Assembly (NCBI GenBank): GCA_032433765.1
Contig: JAVIAB010000025.1
Coordinates: 35,548,782-35,612,781, forward strand
Reading direction: 5' to 3'
DNA: 64,000 nt
Source: Megaustenia siamemsis
Lineage: Eukaryota > Mollusca > Gastropoda > Stylommatophora > Ariophantidae
A program made the position numbers and the translations under genes. Of the stretch, positions 34,191 to 43,285 are shown piece after piece; position 1 is the stretch's first letter, and every line of letters begins with the position of its first letter. Below the pieces are notes generated by a model. It was not told the origin of the DNA, made no database searches, and saw nothing but the letters and a program-made list of their open reading frames with translations.

Positions 34191-34496
34191 TCACGGGAAA
34201 TTGGAAAATCTAATTCAAGAAGCAGAACGGATAAACATATATATTTTAGGCATATCAGAGAAAAGATGGAAAGAAAGTGGGTACATAGAGGACGAAAAAA
34301 TATACATTTATATACTCAGGAAACACAAACAGAACATCAAAGAGGGGTAGGAATACTAATAAAAAGAGAGCTACAAAAATATATAAGTACCCACTGGACA
34401 TACAATGATAGGATTATACTACTCATGATGAAAGCAAAACCATTCGACATAGCAATAATACAGACATACGCACCTACGATGATGATGATGAACTGA
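34165..34496 (+). pseudogene. LINE endonuclease N-terminus fused to (GAT)n
   Basis: Frames read GKLENLIQEAERINIYILGI then SEKRWKESG (the APE-type endonuclease block with the catalytic Glu in S-E-x-R-W), and, one frame over, QRGVGILIKRELQKYI and AIIQTYAPT. Immediately after YAPT comes GATGATGATGATG and the LINE ends, so the rest of the endonuclease and all of the RT are missing between the N-terminus and a 3'-type tail. One frameshift lies near 34,330. Confidence 0.75.
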
Positions 34497-34900
34497 TCAC
34501 GAACTCAAAATAGCAAGTTATCTTGAAAGCTCAAAACAAAGCATGCTCACGTTGTCGTGACAAGTCAAATTGATGTCAACAATAAGTTCACAACTAAAAA
34601 ATTCAAGTAACTTCAGCTCGTCATGTCACGAGAAATTCCCGAATATTGCAAGACAACAGAGCACGTTTAAGATTGAAATCATCAATTGTCAATTAGTGTA
34701 CGACAAACCCAGGTTAACTAGGGTACATTGTGAGATCGTCGAACGTGAAACGTTGTGTCTGGAGAGACAGTGTGCAATCACGTGATCGTGTGAGTGTAAC
34801 CTACTTCAGGCTTAAGAAACCTAAACATCGCGTGTGTTCTTTCATTTTCCAAGGATTATTAAGTATGAATTACTTAGTTAATTATATTTATGAATTCTTA
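34497..34900 (+). repeat. LTR-like dispersed repeat R, copy 3 (second part)
   Basis: Matches 29,930-30,300 with one copy of the 34-bp unit (34,515-34,560), then TTCAAGTAACTTCAGCTCG, ATTGCAAGACAACAGAGCAC and CAATCACGTGATCGTGTGAG. Used as the unexpanded reference for the 34-bp array. Confidence 0.75.
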
Positions 34901-34919
34901 TGTAAAACCAAATGTATAG

Positions 34920-34980
34920 CCTACAGTGATATTCTTCTCTGTTGTCCATGATTCACATCCATATGTTTAGACTGGCTCTG
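34920..34980 (-). pseudogene. Very short LINE RT fragment
   Basis: On the minus strand TATGGATGTGAATCATGGAC reads YGCESWT, the conserved Y-G-x-E-S-W-T motif near the RT C-terminus, followed by TEKNI. Only about 20 residues are recognisable. Confidence 0.45.
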
Positions 34981-35029
34981 CATTTAAATAATAAATATAA
35001 ATATAAATAAACAACACTTCAAATATAAA

Positions 35030-35280
35030 AGTAATACTTCAGAAATAGATTATAAAGAACAGGATACCAATAATTCTAATAAGAGCAGTCACAATTATTC
35101 ACAGCGGCCAGCGATCACACATCTCGCTCGGCCAGTCACACACCATATCACAGAATTCACGTCTCTACTGGACACTCTCGCATGTGTGCGTCTGCCTACT
35201 CAGGCTTACTTTACTTAATGCTTCAGAAATAGATTATAAAGAATAAGACACCAATAATTCTAAAAAGAGCATATGTCATC
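35030..35280. repeat. ~180-bp tandem duplication
   Basis: TTCAGAAATAGATTATAAAG with ACACCAATAATTCTAA-like sequence occurs at about 35,038-35,092 and 35,221-35,272. Confidence 0.75.
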
Positions 35281-35344
35281 AAACAGGTCTGAGGATTTAC
35301 CAACGTTGGCGAGGAGTATTTACCTGTGCCTACGTCATACAGGG

Positions 35345-35777
35345 GCACATTCTCGTGTATTTTCACACTCCACGGGAAATGTAGGGAACAGAAGTTAAGG
35401 GGATAACCATTCATGTCATTTGTGTAAATGGAAGGGCTGCTGTCCCCAGGATCCCCACCTCACTAGGACTGATGCCCCAGGCTAGGAGCTGCCTAGCTAG
35501 TGGAGACTAGCCCAGATTCAACAGCACACAGACGTGCCGATTACAATCTCGGCACTAAGGACATGGGGTATTACCTTGGTCCGACCACGCATCTTCCACC
35601 CCTCTGATGTTGCGTTCAAACAATGACATAATGGGAGGTATCAGCACAGTACCCAAAGACTACTATGCCATGTAGCCGACATGACACAGTCTGTGCTGCT
35701 AGAGCAGGCAACACAGGAGCTGAACCTAGGATGACACGAGCAGTCACGTCTTAATCATTGGCAACAATCAGACAGTT
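35345..35777. repeat. Direct repeat flanking LINE-gamma cluster, left copy
   Basis: Matches 43,286-43,706. The first ~225 bp differ at many sites (including a 6-bp indel), but 35,571-35,777 is identical to 43,500-43,706 over 207 bp. It ends exactly where the LINE-gamma poly(T) begins (CAATCAGACAGTT then T-run). Confidence 0.92.
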
Positions 35778-35929
35778 TTTTTTTTTTTTAAATAAATCTT
35801 TATTTCGTTTTTAAAACAATACATTCCATTTTACAACAATAAGTTTCATGTATGTGATTTGATGATGATGAGTGATGATACATATATTTTCTATGTAAAA
35901 AGTTAAGCAATCTATTGCACCACACGACC

Positions 35930-36290
35930 AAATGTTCAAAAGAAAATAGGAACGCCAGAGGCGACAATAGACTTGATCACCCCGACCTTTGTCGGCGACT
36001 TAAAAGGTGGAACTTTCTTTATGTCTGCCGCCACTAAAGGTAGCTAAGCGAGGCGACAATAGCCTCGAGCCTGTCTTTTGGCAGGTGTGACGTCTTGTCG
36101 GCGTTTTAACTGATATCTTGTCTATTGATTTCCGCCAGTGAATGCTTAAAACGAGGCAAACAATAGCCTCGGTCACTCTGACGTCTGTGTTTGGGGATGT
36201 CGTCGGCGGCTGTATTGCTTTGATGATGCCACCAAGTGTGGCAAACAAGGGAGATAAAAGACTTGACAGGTGTGCCTTTCCATTTGAATA
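35930..36290 (-). other. LINE-gamma 3' UTR with repeated stem-loops
   Basis: Two perfect 6-bp stems, CGAGGC with GCCTCG, occur at 36,049-36,067 (7-nt loop GACAATA) and 36,152-36,171 (8-nt loop AAACAATA). A third, imperfect version GAGGCGACAATAGACTTG lies at about 35,957. Each sits about 100 bp from the next. A role in template recognition by the RT is possible but only inferred. Confidence 0.6.
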
Positions 36291-36463
36291 GTGGAAAATC
36301 ATTCATTCGCATTCTTCCATTCATTATCGACAATTTAATTTTATTGTTTAAAAATGGACATTGCTCTTTTATTATAAATAAGTAAAAACAAGTTGGCATT
36401 AAAAGTTTTCGATTGGTAAACGGCAGCATTTCTGCAAGCCCACACTAAATTCCTATATTCCGA

Positions 36464-37350
36464 TTATAGAATTAGGGATTTAGTGTAGGATTGTTGTGTT
36501 GTTGTTTTTGGTAGTGTGTTTAGCATGATAGATCTGTATATGTCTACTTTCTGTGTAGTGTGTGTTTCTAGTGTGTGTTGTAACTCTGTTCTTGCTGGTA
36601 AGATTGTGCTGCATTTGTAGAATATGTGTTCTTCTGTTTCTTGTATGTTTCGCCTGCAAAGTTGGCATTTTGCTTCTTGTCCTGTGGGTGTCATGCTGTA
36701 TATGAGTCTGTATGTAACTTCCCTTGCTTTGGGAGCGATGTGTGGGTTGTGGAGGTTTGTGAAAGTGCTGGTGTAGTCTGTGAGAAAGTATTTTGACCTC
36801 TCTTGATTCTGAACTGTAATGGAGGTGCTTGCTGTTTAATGAGGTGTTTGTAAATGGTGTTTGTCTTTTGATGTAGTAGATTGTCGTGTCCTTGGATGGA
36901 TTGAATGCAATTTTTGTAGAATGTGGGTGTGGGACCGAAATGGTGAGGTATTGAATTGTTGGGTTTTCTGAATTTGAGTAATCTCAGTCCCATGTAATAG
37001 TGTGCGAAAATATGATTGTCTGGTTGTTGGATGATGCGGCTTACGTGGCTTATTCTGAGAGTTTTAATTTTTGTGTGTATGTCCTGTAGTGAAATACCTC
37101 CTTGTTTTTTGTGTTGTATTAGTGTTTTGTGTTGTATGCTGTGTAATGTGCTTCCAAAAACAAAATGTCTTATGAGTTTTCTTATGTCTGTTATTGTGCT
37201 ATGTATATTAGTTTTGGAATGATGTAAGTGTTTACAATGATTGTTCTGCCAAAAATTGTGGATGTTTTGTATTTGTATCTCTGCAGCATGTCTGTTATCT
37301 GTGTGACTAGGTTCTGCCATGTTGGTTTGTGTGTTCTGTTTGGGTTGCAA
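36464..37350 (-). pseudogene. LINE-gamma ORF2 C-terminal region (frameshifted)
   Basis: Continuation of ORF2 after a frameshift near 37,195. The 37,350-36,691 frame contains TDIRKLIRHFVFGS, KQGGISLQDIHTK (the GG-x-S/G-L motif after the thumb in L1-like elements) and HHFGPTPTFYKNC. A second frameshift near 36,695 leads to the 36,694-36,464 frame with CQLCRRNIQETEEHIFYKC, a C-x2-C...H-x4-C zinc-binding terminal motif typical of L1/Tx1 ORF2. The related fragment at 42,806-43,336 reads through the second junction without a break, which shows the shift is a mutation here. Confidence 0.83.
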
Positions 37351-39662
37351 GGATATATAATTCCATACAACTTGATGTTAGGAACAGGTGTTAGAGCAGA
37401 GGGAAAGTCCACTTTGTTCTTCCACCTGCCTATGCCCATGATGAATGATTTATGTGTGTTTATCTGTGCCCCGCTACCTTTCCCGAATTCTGTGAAAGTA
37501 TTGAGGATGTTGTCTATTGATGTAATGTTTGATGGAAAGAAGACAGTGACGTCAGCGTAGGCTAACAATTTCTGCTCTCCTTTCCCTGGTGTGAATGTAC
37601 CTTTAATGGAGCTGTCTTGTCTGATGCTCTCTAGGAGCGGTTCTATGGTCAAAGCGTAGAGTAAAGGAGAGAGAGAACATCCCTGTCGGACTGATCTAGT
37701 TAGTCCGAAGGCCTCTGTGAACGAATGGTTCACAAGGACTTTACTTTCAGGTCTATAATACAGAATGTGTATCCACTGTCTGAAGCTTGTTCCTAAGTTG
37801 CAGTTCAGTAGTGTCTTGTGGAGAAAGGAATGTGATACTCTGTCGAAGGCTTTTTCTTGGTCAAGAGATAGAATGGAAGACTGACTGTCTTTGTCATGAG
37901 TGTATGTTATGATGTCTCGTATAAAACGTGTGTGGTGGTGGATGTTTCTGCCCTGTACACTGCACTGTTGATCTTTGTGAATGAGTGTTGCCATGAAGGG
38001 TTTTAGTTTGTTTGTTAGTGCTTTTGTTAGTGTCTTGTAGTCTGTGTTAAGTAGTGAAATGGGTCTGTAGTTTTTAAGAAGTGATTTGTCTGTGTTATCT
38101 TTGCGGAGTAATGTTATGTAAGACATGTTTAAGCTTGGAGGGAGTTGTTTCTTTGTGAATGAGTCTGTGTACATTCTGAGAAGAAGAGGGCCTAGGAGAG
38201 GAAAGAAATGTTGGAAGAATTCTATTGTGAGACCGTCAGGTCCCGGAGATTTGTTTTTTTGCATTGATTGTATTGCGTTTGTTATGTCAGCTAATGTGAG
38301 TTCTTCGTCTAGTTTTTCCCTATCAGCGTCTGGAAGTTTCCTTGTGTATTGCATAAATTTGTCTTGTATGTTTGGATGTGTGTTACTTTCCGTATAGAGG
38401 TTCCTGTAGTAGTCTTCAAATGCTTTTGTTATATTTGAAGTGTCAGTCTGTGTGTTGCCGTCCACGTCTATTATTGTCCCTATTTGTCTGTTTCGTTGTA
38501 TGCTCTGTTCTATTGCCATGTATTGTTTGGTGGGAATTTCCTGTGTGATTGTTTTTAAGCCTGTGCGAAGCAGTGCTCCGTGAAATGTGTGATGTCTGTG
38601 CTGTTCCAACTCCTCCTCTAGTGTGAGGATGTTGGTTGCATGTCTGTCTATTTGTTTTGTTAGTTTGATGGCTTCTTCTAGTAATTTTTCTTGTCTTAAT
38701 CTGTGTTTGTTTATCTGTAGTGCATATATCTGTGTTCTTTCCCGTATAGTGTTTTTGAGGAGTTCCCAATGTTGCTGTATGTCCTCTGTGTCTTTGTCAT
38801 CAGTGTATAGCTGGATAATTTGTTTAATGTGTTCTGTATATGTTTTGTTCTGCAGTAGGGTGTTGTTGAATTTCCAGTGAGGTGACCTCCTGGAATGAGT
38901 GTTTGTGTATGCGGTGTTAGTTGTTGCAATGACTGCCTTGTGGTCTGTAAACTTGAGTGTTTTTGTGATATGTGTGGCCTGGCTGATGAAGTTTGTGGAC
39001 GGGACGTAAATCCTGTCTAAACGTGTTGCCCTGTTGTAGAAGTGGCTTTTGTGTGTGGTGTCCATGCCGTGTGGGTGTGTCTTTCTATACACATCTGTCA
39101 AACCGTGAGTGTCAATTATTGTCTGTAAAGTATCTAGTTGGTGATTGTCGTCTTTATTTGTTTTCCTTATCTGCTTCCTGACCTCTCCTCCAATGATATC
39201 CATATCTGTCAGGACGCAGTTGAAATCTCCCCCTAAAATAATGTTTTGTCCCCTATATGAGCCTGCAAGCAGGCTGTCTAGTCTGTCATAAAATATAGGT
39301 TGCTGACCGTAATGTGGTGGTGCGTGTATGCAAACTATGGTGTATGTGTGTTTGTCTTCGTCTTTTACTTGAAGTATTGCTGTCCTGACGTCACTATCTC
39401 TGTCTTTCCTAATGATCGTCCACCTGTCTGATGTTTGTAAAATGGCCACCCCTGATCCTGTTTTGTTTGTGGCTAGGCTGAAACACGCATGCCTTAGGCC
39501 TAGCCGTGTTGTGATGCGGGATGCGTGGTCGTCTGTGTGTATGTTTGTTTCTTGTAGTAAAATGAAGTCTGGCTTGTGTTTGTGTATGAGTGTTGTGATG
39601 TGATCTAATTTGGACCTGAGGCCCTTAATATTTAATGTTATGATGGTAATAGTTGCTGCCAT
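37191..39662 (-). CDS. LINE-gamma ORF2: APE endonuclease and reverse transcriptase (catalytic mutation)
   Basis: An 823-codon frame. The N-terminal ~245 residues form an APE-type endonuclease: TLNIKGLRS with N11, LLQETN with E38, GGDFN with D146 and N148, RLDRIYV with D216, and TDHKAVI with D240/H241. A linker follows, then the RT: NKSPGPDG (about 470-477), NYRPISLLN (531-539), LDQEKAFDRV with the motif A Asp at 601, SVRQGCSLSPLLY (657-669) and the motif C box at 702-705. That box reads YADV, so the second catalytic Asp of YADD is lost (GTC codon at about 37,550), which should abolish polymerisation. The frame then stops at the 37,195 frameshift, so thumb and zinc motif are lost. ATG at 39,662 fits the usual MAxxxIxxLNxxGL start. 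It is translated in the cytoplasm with element RNA in active relatives. Confidence 0.9.
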   Translation of the reverse strand: MAATITIITLNIKGLRSKLDHITTLIHKHKPDFILLQETNIHTDDHASRITTRLGLRHACFSLATNKTGSGVAILQTSDRWTIIRKDRDSDVRTAILQVKDEDKHTYTIVCIHAPPHYGQQPIFYDRLDSLLAGSYRGQNIILGGDFNCVLTDMDIIGGEVRKQIRKTNKDDNHQLDTLQTIIDTHGLTDVYRKTHPHGMDTTHKSHFYNRATRLDRIYVPSTNFISQATHITKTLKFTDHKAVIATTNTAYTNTHSRRSPHWKFNNTLLQNKTYTEHIKQIIQLYTDDKDTEDIQQHWELLKNTIRERTQIYALQINKHRLRQEKLLEEAIKLTKQIDRHATNILTLEEELEQHRHHTFHGALLRTGLKTITQEIPTKQYMAIEQSIQRNRQIGTIIDVDGNTQTDTSNITKAFEDYYRNLYTESNTHPNIQDKFMQYTRKLPDADREKLDEELTLADITNAIQSMQKNKSPGPDGLTIEFFQHFFPLLGPLLLRMYTDSFTKKQLPPSLNMSYITLLRKDNTDKSLLKNYRPISLLNTDYKTLTKALTNKLKPFMATLIHKDQQCSVQGRNIHHHTRFIRDIITYTHDKDSQSSILSLDQEKAFDRVSHSFLHKTLLNCNLGTSFRQWIHILYYRPESKVLVNHSFTEAFGLTRSVRQGCSLSPLLYALTIEPLLESIRQDSSIKGTFTPGKGEQKLLAYADVTVFFPSNITSIDNILNTFTEFGKGSGAQINTHKSFIMGIGRWKNKVDFPSALTPVPNIKLYGIIYPCNPNRTHKPTWQNLVTQITDMLQRYKYKTSTIFGRTIIVNTYIIPKLIYIAQ

Positions 39663-39762
39663 TTGCCAAATGATTTATAAAAATAAATTCTATTGACATA
39701 TGTACATGACAGAGTATGAGTATTTGTAAATGAAGTAGTATACAATATAACAATATAAGTGC

Positions 39763-40233
39763 CTACAGACCTGCACTTGCATTCGCCCACGTGCTCGCAA
39801 ATAATTTTGAAAAAAAGGAAAGTTCACTCACATGTTCACCACAAATTAATATAAAACAGTTACATTCACCCACGTGCTCGTTACATGTTAACATAAAACA
39901 GGAACATTCACCCACGTGCTCGCAACAAGTTAAAATAAAACAGGTACATTCACACACGTGCTCGCAAATAATGATAATAAAACATATATATTCACCCACG
40001 TGCTCACAAGTTAAAATAAAACAGGTACATTCACCCATGTGCTCGCAAATAATTTTGATAAAGTTTGTACATTCATCCACATACTCACAAATAACTATAA
40101 TAGAACATGTATTTTCACCCACATGCTCATAATTTAATATAGAAGTAACGTAAAAAGTTATGAATATAAAAGAATTTTCTGATGGTACACTTACGTGTCT
40201 CTGTCGTTGAACATTAACACATATGATACACAT
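39763..40233 (-). CDS. Small Cys-rich repeat ORF between LINE-gamma ORF1 and ORF2
   Basis: A 156-codon frame that begins 13 bp after the ORF1 stop and ends 100 bp before ORF2. Its C-terminal two thirds are a 14-residue tandem repeat of the form CEHVGECTCFILT, caused by a 42-bp DNA repeat (one unit is 39 bp), so all units stay in frame. Hydrophobic FIL/FII blocks alternate with Cys/His/Glu. I do not recognise a family. It may be a chance frame over a minisatellite in the inter-ORF spacer, or a real accessory ORF. All observed unit lengths are multiples of three, which is compatible with selection but not proof of it. Confidence 0.4.
   Translation of the reverse strand: MCIICVNVQRQRHVSVPSENSFIFITFYVTSILNYEHVGENTCSIIVICEYVDECTNFIKIICEHMGECTCFILTCEHVGEYICFIIIICEHVCECTCFILTCCEHVGECSCFMLTCNEHVGECNCFILICGEHVSELSFFSKLFASTWANASAGL
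39786..40130. repeat. 42-bp tandem repeat in LINE-gamma inter-ORF spacer
   Basis: Unit ACATTCACCCACGTGCTCGC followed by an AAxAAxTTAAAATAAAACAGGT-like part, about eight copies with one of 39 bp. The CACGTG palindrome is kept in five copies. Confidence 0.9.
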
Positions 40234-40246
40234 TTTCCAAATGAAT

Positions 40247-41488
40247 TTAAAAAACAGTTAAATTTTTGTTCTTTTTCGAGTTTGTTTTTTTCCGTGGCGT
40301 CGGCATCTCTTGTGTCGAGTCGTCCTCAGTGTCTGTATTAATAACTAAACGCCCCATTGTTGGGATTTCTGCTTGTATTGACTCCATCTCTTGTGTCGAG
40401 TCGTCCTCAGTGTCTGTATTAATAACTAAACGCCCCATTGTTGGGATTTCTGCTTGTATTGACTCCTCTTCGCTCTCTGATGATTCTGCTGAAGTTCTCT
40501 TCTTTTGGCTGGTGTGCCGGCGTTTTTTGCCGGCATGGACTGTGACGAAACCGTCACTGTTTGGCGCTTCGCCGGTTCTGTGACTGTCAATTTTGGTCTT
40601 GTTTTCGGCCGTCTCATTTCTTGTTTCTGTCTGGTTGACAGGGGTTGGTTCCTCTGATGGGAGGTTTTGCTGGATCTCTGTGTTGGCAATGATTATTTGC
40701 CTCTCTTGATCTTCGACTCGTCGCCTTTCTATCCTCTGTTTTCTCAGAGGACATTGACTGTCCCAGTGGGCGTCACTGGTACAGTGTGTACACTGCGTAC
40801 GGCGGCCTGGCAGTGTCACCCACGTGGTGACAATTCTCCCACTTTTTGATCTCACTTTCATATAGTGAGGAATGGTGACTCCTTCGACTGGGTTATATCG
40901 AAAGATCCAGTCGCATGTTATTCCTAATCTTCTGGCCTCCGCCTCTTTGTCCCCTGTCATCTTGGCGACGAGTTTCTGAACAAGGTCTTCATCGATGGTT
41001 GGGGGTAACCAGTGGATCACCCCCTTCTGTTTTTCCTTCTCCACGTGTTCGATTTCGAAGGAAAGTTTTGGTGAAGCCAAATCTATTTTTTTCCCCTCTA
41101 GCTTCTTGTATAGCGTGATGTGTGTCGCCGAACTGAGTGTAAAGTAGCACTTGAAGGGGCTGTCCAAGCGGTACAGGCTGGTGATGCTGTTCTGTCCGAT
41201 ACCGAAGGGTCCGGACAGAACTCCAAGCAGAAGGTTAAAGTTAACTTTTGAAATTTCCTGACCATGAATATTTACCACAAGAGTGCCGTTTCTATGAATG
41301 AGGTTTCCCTCAAAGTCTCCTTCTAGATCAAAAAGAGGCACCTCCATTTTTAGTGACGTATTTGTCACCACAGTTTCACACACAATAATGAAATCCGATG
41401 GCACTGAAACACAATAACTCCAGATAAGAAAAAAACGAGTTTGCGGTCGGTTTAAAACGTCCACTGGAATTTCATAAACCCGGACCAC
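40247..41488 (-). CDS. LINE-gamma ORF1 with CCHC zinc knuckle
   Basis: A 413-codon frame. After an N-terminal region without recognisable domain, residues about 232-245 read CTHCTSDAHWDSQC, a C-x2-C-x4-H-x4-C zinc knuckle as in ORF1 proteins of Tx1-like LINEs and retroviral-type nucleocapsids. The C-terminal third is Ser/Glu/Lys rich and includes a perfect 27-residue tandem duplication (ESIQAEIPTM to DDSTQEM, twice), encoded by an 81-bp DNA duplication at 40,304-40,465. ORF1 proteins of this kind bind element RNA in the cytoplasm. The start is the first ATG of the long frame; the next is Met-48, so the N-terminus is uncertain. No stop or frameshift is visible. Confidence 0.82.
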   Translation of the reverse strand: MVRVYEIPVDVLNRPQTRFFLIWSYCVSVPSDFIIVCETVVTNTSLKMEVPLFDLEGDFEGNLIHRNGTLVVNIHGQEISKVNFNLLLGVLSGPFGIGQNSITSLYRLDSPFKCYFTLSSATHITLYKKLEGKKIDLASPKLSFEIEHVEKEKQKGVIHWLPPTIDEDLVQKLVAKMTGDKEAEARRLGITCDWIFRYNPVEGVTIPHYMKVRSKSGRIVTTWVTLPGRRTQCTHCTSDAHWDSQCPLRKQRIERRRVEDQERQIIIANTEIQQNLPSEEPTPVNQTETRNETAENKTKIDSHRTGEAPNSDGFVTVHAGKKRRHTSQKKRTSAESSESEEESIQAEIPTMGRLVINTDTEDDSTQEMESIQAEIPTMGRLVINTDTEDDSTQEMPTPRKKTNSKKNKNLTVF

Positions 41489-41494
41489 TGAAAA

Positions 41495-42790
41495 ATTTAT
41501 TCTGAGAGCTTTTATTTTTTTTGTGTATGTCCTGTAGTGCGATCCCTCCCTGTTTTTTGTGCTGTATCAGTGTTTTTTGTTTTATGCTGTGTATTGTGTG
41601 GCCAAATACAAAGGTTCTTATCAGTTTGTTTATCTCTTTGATTGTTGATTGCGGTTGTTAATCTGAGCCTTAACCTCTCCTCCAGCCACATCCATGTCTG
41701 TGAGGACGCAGTTAAAATCTCCACCTAATATTATGTTTGTCCCCATATATAAGGTCGTTAGAGTGGTATCCAGTCTTTCGTAGAACATGGGTTGATGTGT
41801 GTAGTTTGCTGGTGCATGTATGCAGACAATAGTATGTGTGTGTTTGTCGTCATTTCTCACTTGCACTATAGCCATCTTGCTGTTGCTGTCTCTGTCTTTT
41901 TTCACAATGGTCCATCTGTCTGATGTTTGTAGTATTGCTACTCCTGATCCTACGTTGTGTATGGCTAGACTAAAACAGGAGTGTTGTATGCCTATATTTG
42001 TTGTGATTTGTTGCGCATGAAAGTCTGTGTTTATGTTGGTTTCTTGTATTAATATAAAGTCTGGTTTGTACTTTCGTGTCAGTTGGATGATATGTTGTGT
42101 TTTGGACCTGAGACCACTAATGTTTAACGATAAAATTTTAATGTCCGCCATGGTACCAATATAATTAAAATGAGCTGAAATTTATAATGAAACAAACAAT
42201 TGAGAAATTGTTCTTTATCAGTGATTATTGAGCTCTGATGTTTGATCTTTTACTTTTCTTTGGTGTTGTTTTTATGCTCCAAACAGAGTTCTCCTCGTCG
42301 TCCGTGTCAATGATTAATTGACCCGGTGTTGCTGGGGACTTTGACATATCGTCGCTGTCGTCTTCCGCGTCTCTGTGTTCTTGATGTTCTGGCCACTCTG
42401 TGGCTCTGTGTTCTTGATGTTCTGGCGACTCTGTGGCTCTGTGTTCTTGATGTTCTGGCGACTCTGTGGCTCTGTGTTCTTGATGTTCTGGCGACTCTGT
42501 GGCTCTGCGTTTTCTTCCTGCTAGGACTTCTGCAAATGACGCCTCTGTAGTGTTTTCTGTCTGTTCTTGTGTCTCTACTATAGCTGTTGTCTGCGCGGGT
42601 TCCTCGGGGGTCTCCACGTGTGCTGTTTCTGGTGTAGTTCCACTGGGAGATGTAGGTTCTACCTGCGTTGTTTCTGTAGCAGCATGCTGTTCTGTAACTG
42701 TTTGTGTTCGGATTGTTTGCTTCCGCGTTGGGCACTGGCTTTCCCAGTGTGTGTCTAGGCCCGTCTCTTTCTCCGCAACACTATAGTTCG
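41495..42790 (-). pseudogene. LINE-gamma relative B: ORF1 end, endonuclease and RT end joined by deletion
   Basis: Reading on the minus strand: ORF1 end (42,780-42,225, frameshifted, beginning inside the zinc knuckle at THWESQCP), then ORF2 endonuclease from MADIKILSLNISGLRSK at 42,151 through QETNINTD, GGDFNCVLTDMD and EVKAQINNRNQQS, and then directly the RT C-terminal segment (41,640-41,500, cf. 37,053-37,180). The entire RT core is deleted. The ORF1 part carries four in-frame copies of an 11-residue unit RATESPEHQEH (33-bp repeat at 42,379-42,510). Sequence identity with LINE-gamma is moderate, so it is a different subfamily. Confidence 0.85.
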
Positions 42791-42805
42791 TTCGTCACCA
42801 CCCCG

Positions 42806-43271
42806 TCAAAAACACTTGTGCTGTTTTTTTTGGCAGTGTGTTGAGCATGACAGATCTGTATGTCTATCTTCTGTGGGGTGTGTATTTCTAGTGTATGTTG
42901 TAACGCCGTTCTTGTTGGTATGATTGTGTTGCATTCGTAAAATGTGTTCTTCTGTTTCTTGTATGTTTCGTCTGCAATGTTGGCACTCGGTTGTCTGTCC
43001 TGATATATGAGCTTCTCTTTCTTTTGTGGGTGTCATGCTGTATATGAGTCTGTATGTGACTTCCCTTGCTTTGGGAGCGATGTGTGGGTTGTGGAGGTTT
43101 GAGAAAGTGCTGGTGTAGTCTGTAAGAAAGTATGTTTGGCCCCTCTTGATTCTGTGCTGTAGTGGAGTTGCTTGCTGTTTAATGAGGTGTTTGTAAATGA
43201 TGATTGTCTTTCTTTTGATGTTAATAAGTTGTCGTGTCCTTGGATGGCTTGAATGCAAATTTTGTAGAATG
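42806..43271 (-). pseudogene. LINE-gamma relative C: ORF2 C-terminus
   Basis: A frame with FTNTSLNSKQLHYSTESRG in one phase and IYKHLIKQQATPLQHRIKRG, then CQHCRRNIQETEEHIL in the other, aligned with 36,600-36,930. It keeps the zinc motif region. It is truncated at 43,271 (ATTTTGTAGAATGTG) where the right direct repeat begins shortly after, and at 42,806 it meets relative B. Confidence 0.82.
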
Positions 43272-43285
43272 TGATGAGAGACACG

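Larger units (their letters stand above)
35778..41492 (-). mobile_element. LINE-gamma: near-complete L1/Tx1-type non-LTR retrotransposon
   Basis: Minus-strand element with, in its 5'-3' order: ORF1 (41,488-40,247), a small Cys-rich repeat ORF (40,233-39,763), ORF2 endonuclease-RT (39,662-37,191), frameshifted C-terminal region (to 36,464), 3' UTR with repeated stem-loops (36,300-35,900), and a poly(A) tail (T-run ending at 35,789). Two-ORF layout, CCHC ORF1 and an A tail fit the L1/Tx1 group. It is inactive as read here: YADV in ORF2 and frameshifts near 37,200 and 36,695. Its 5' end abuts a rearranged relative (41,495 on) with no visible target-site duplication at that side. Confidence 0.88.

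Noticed and set aside
37016..39181. Plus-strand ORFs rich in Cys and Val (for example 38,125-38,397)
   Set aside because: Antisense of LINE-gamma ORF2, which has clear domain motifs on the minus strand.
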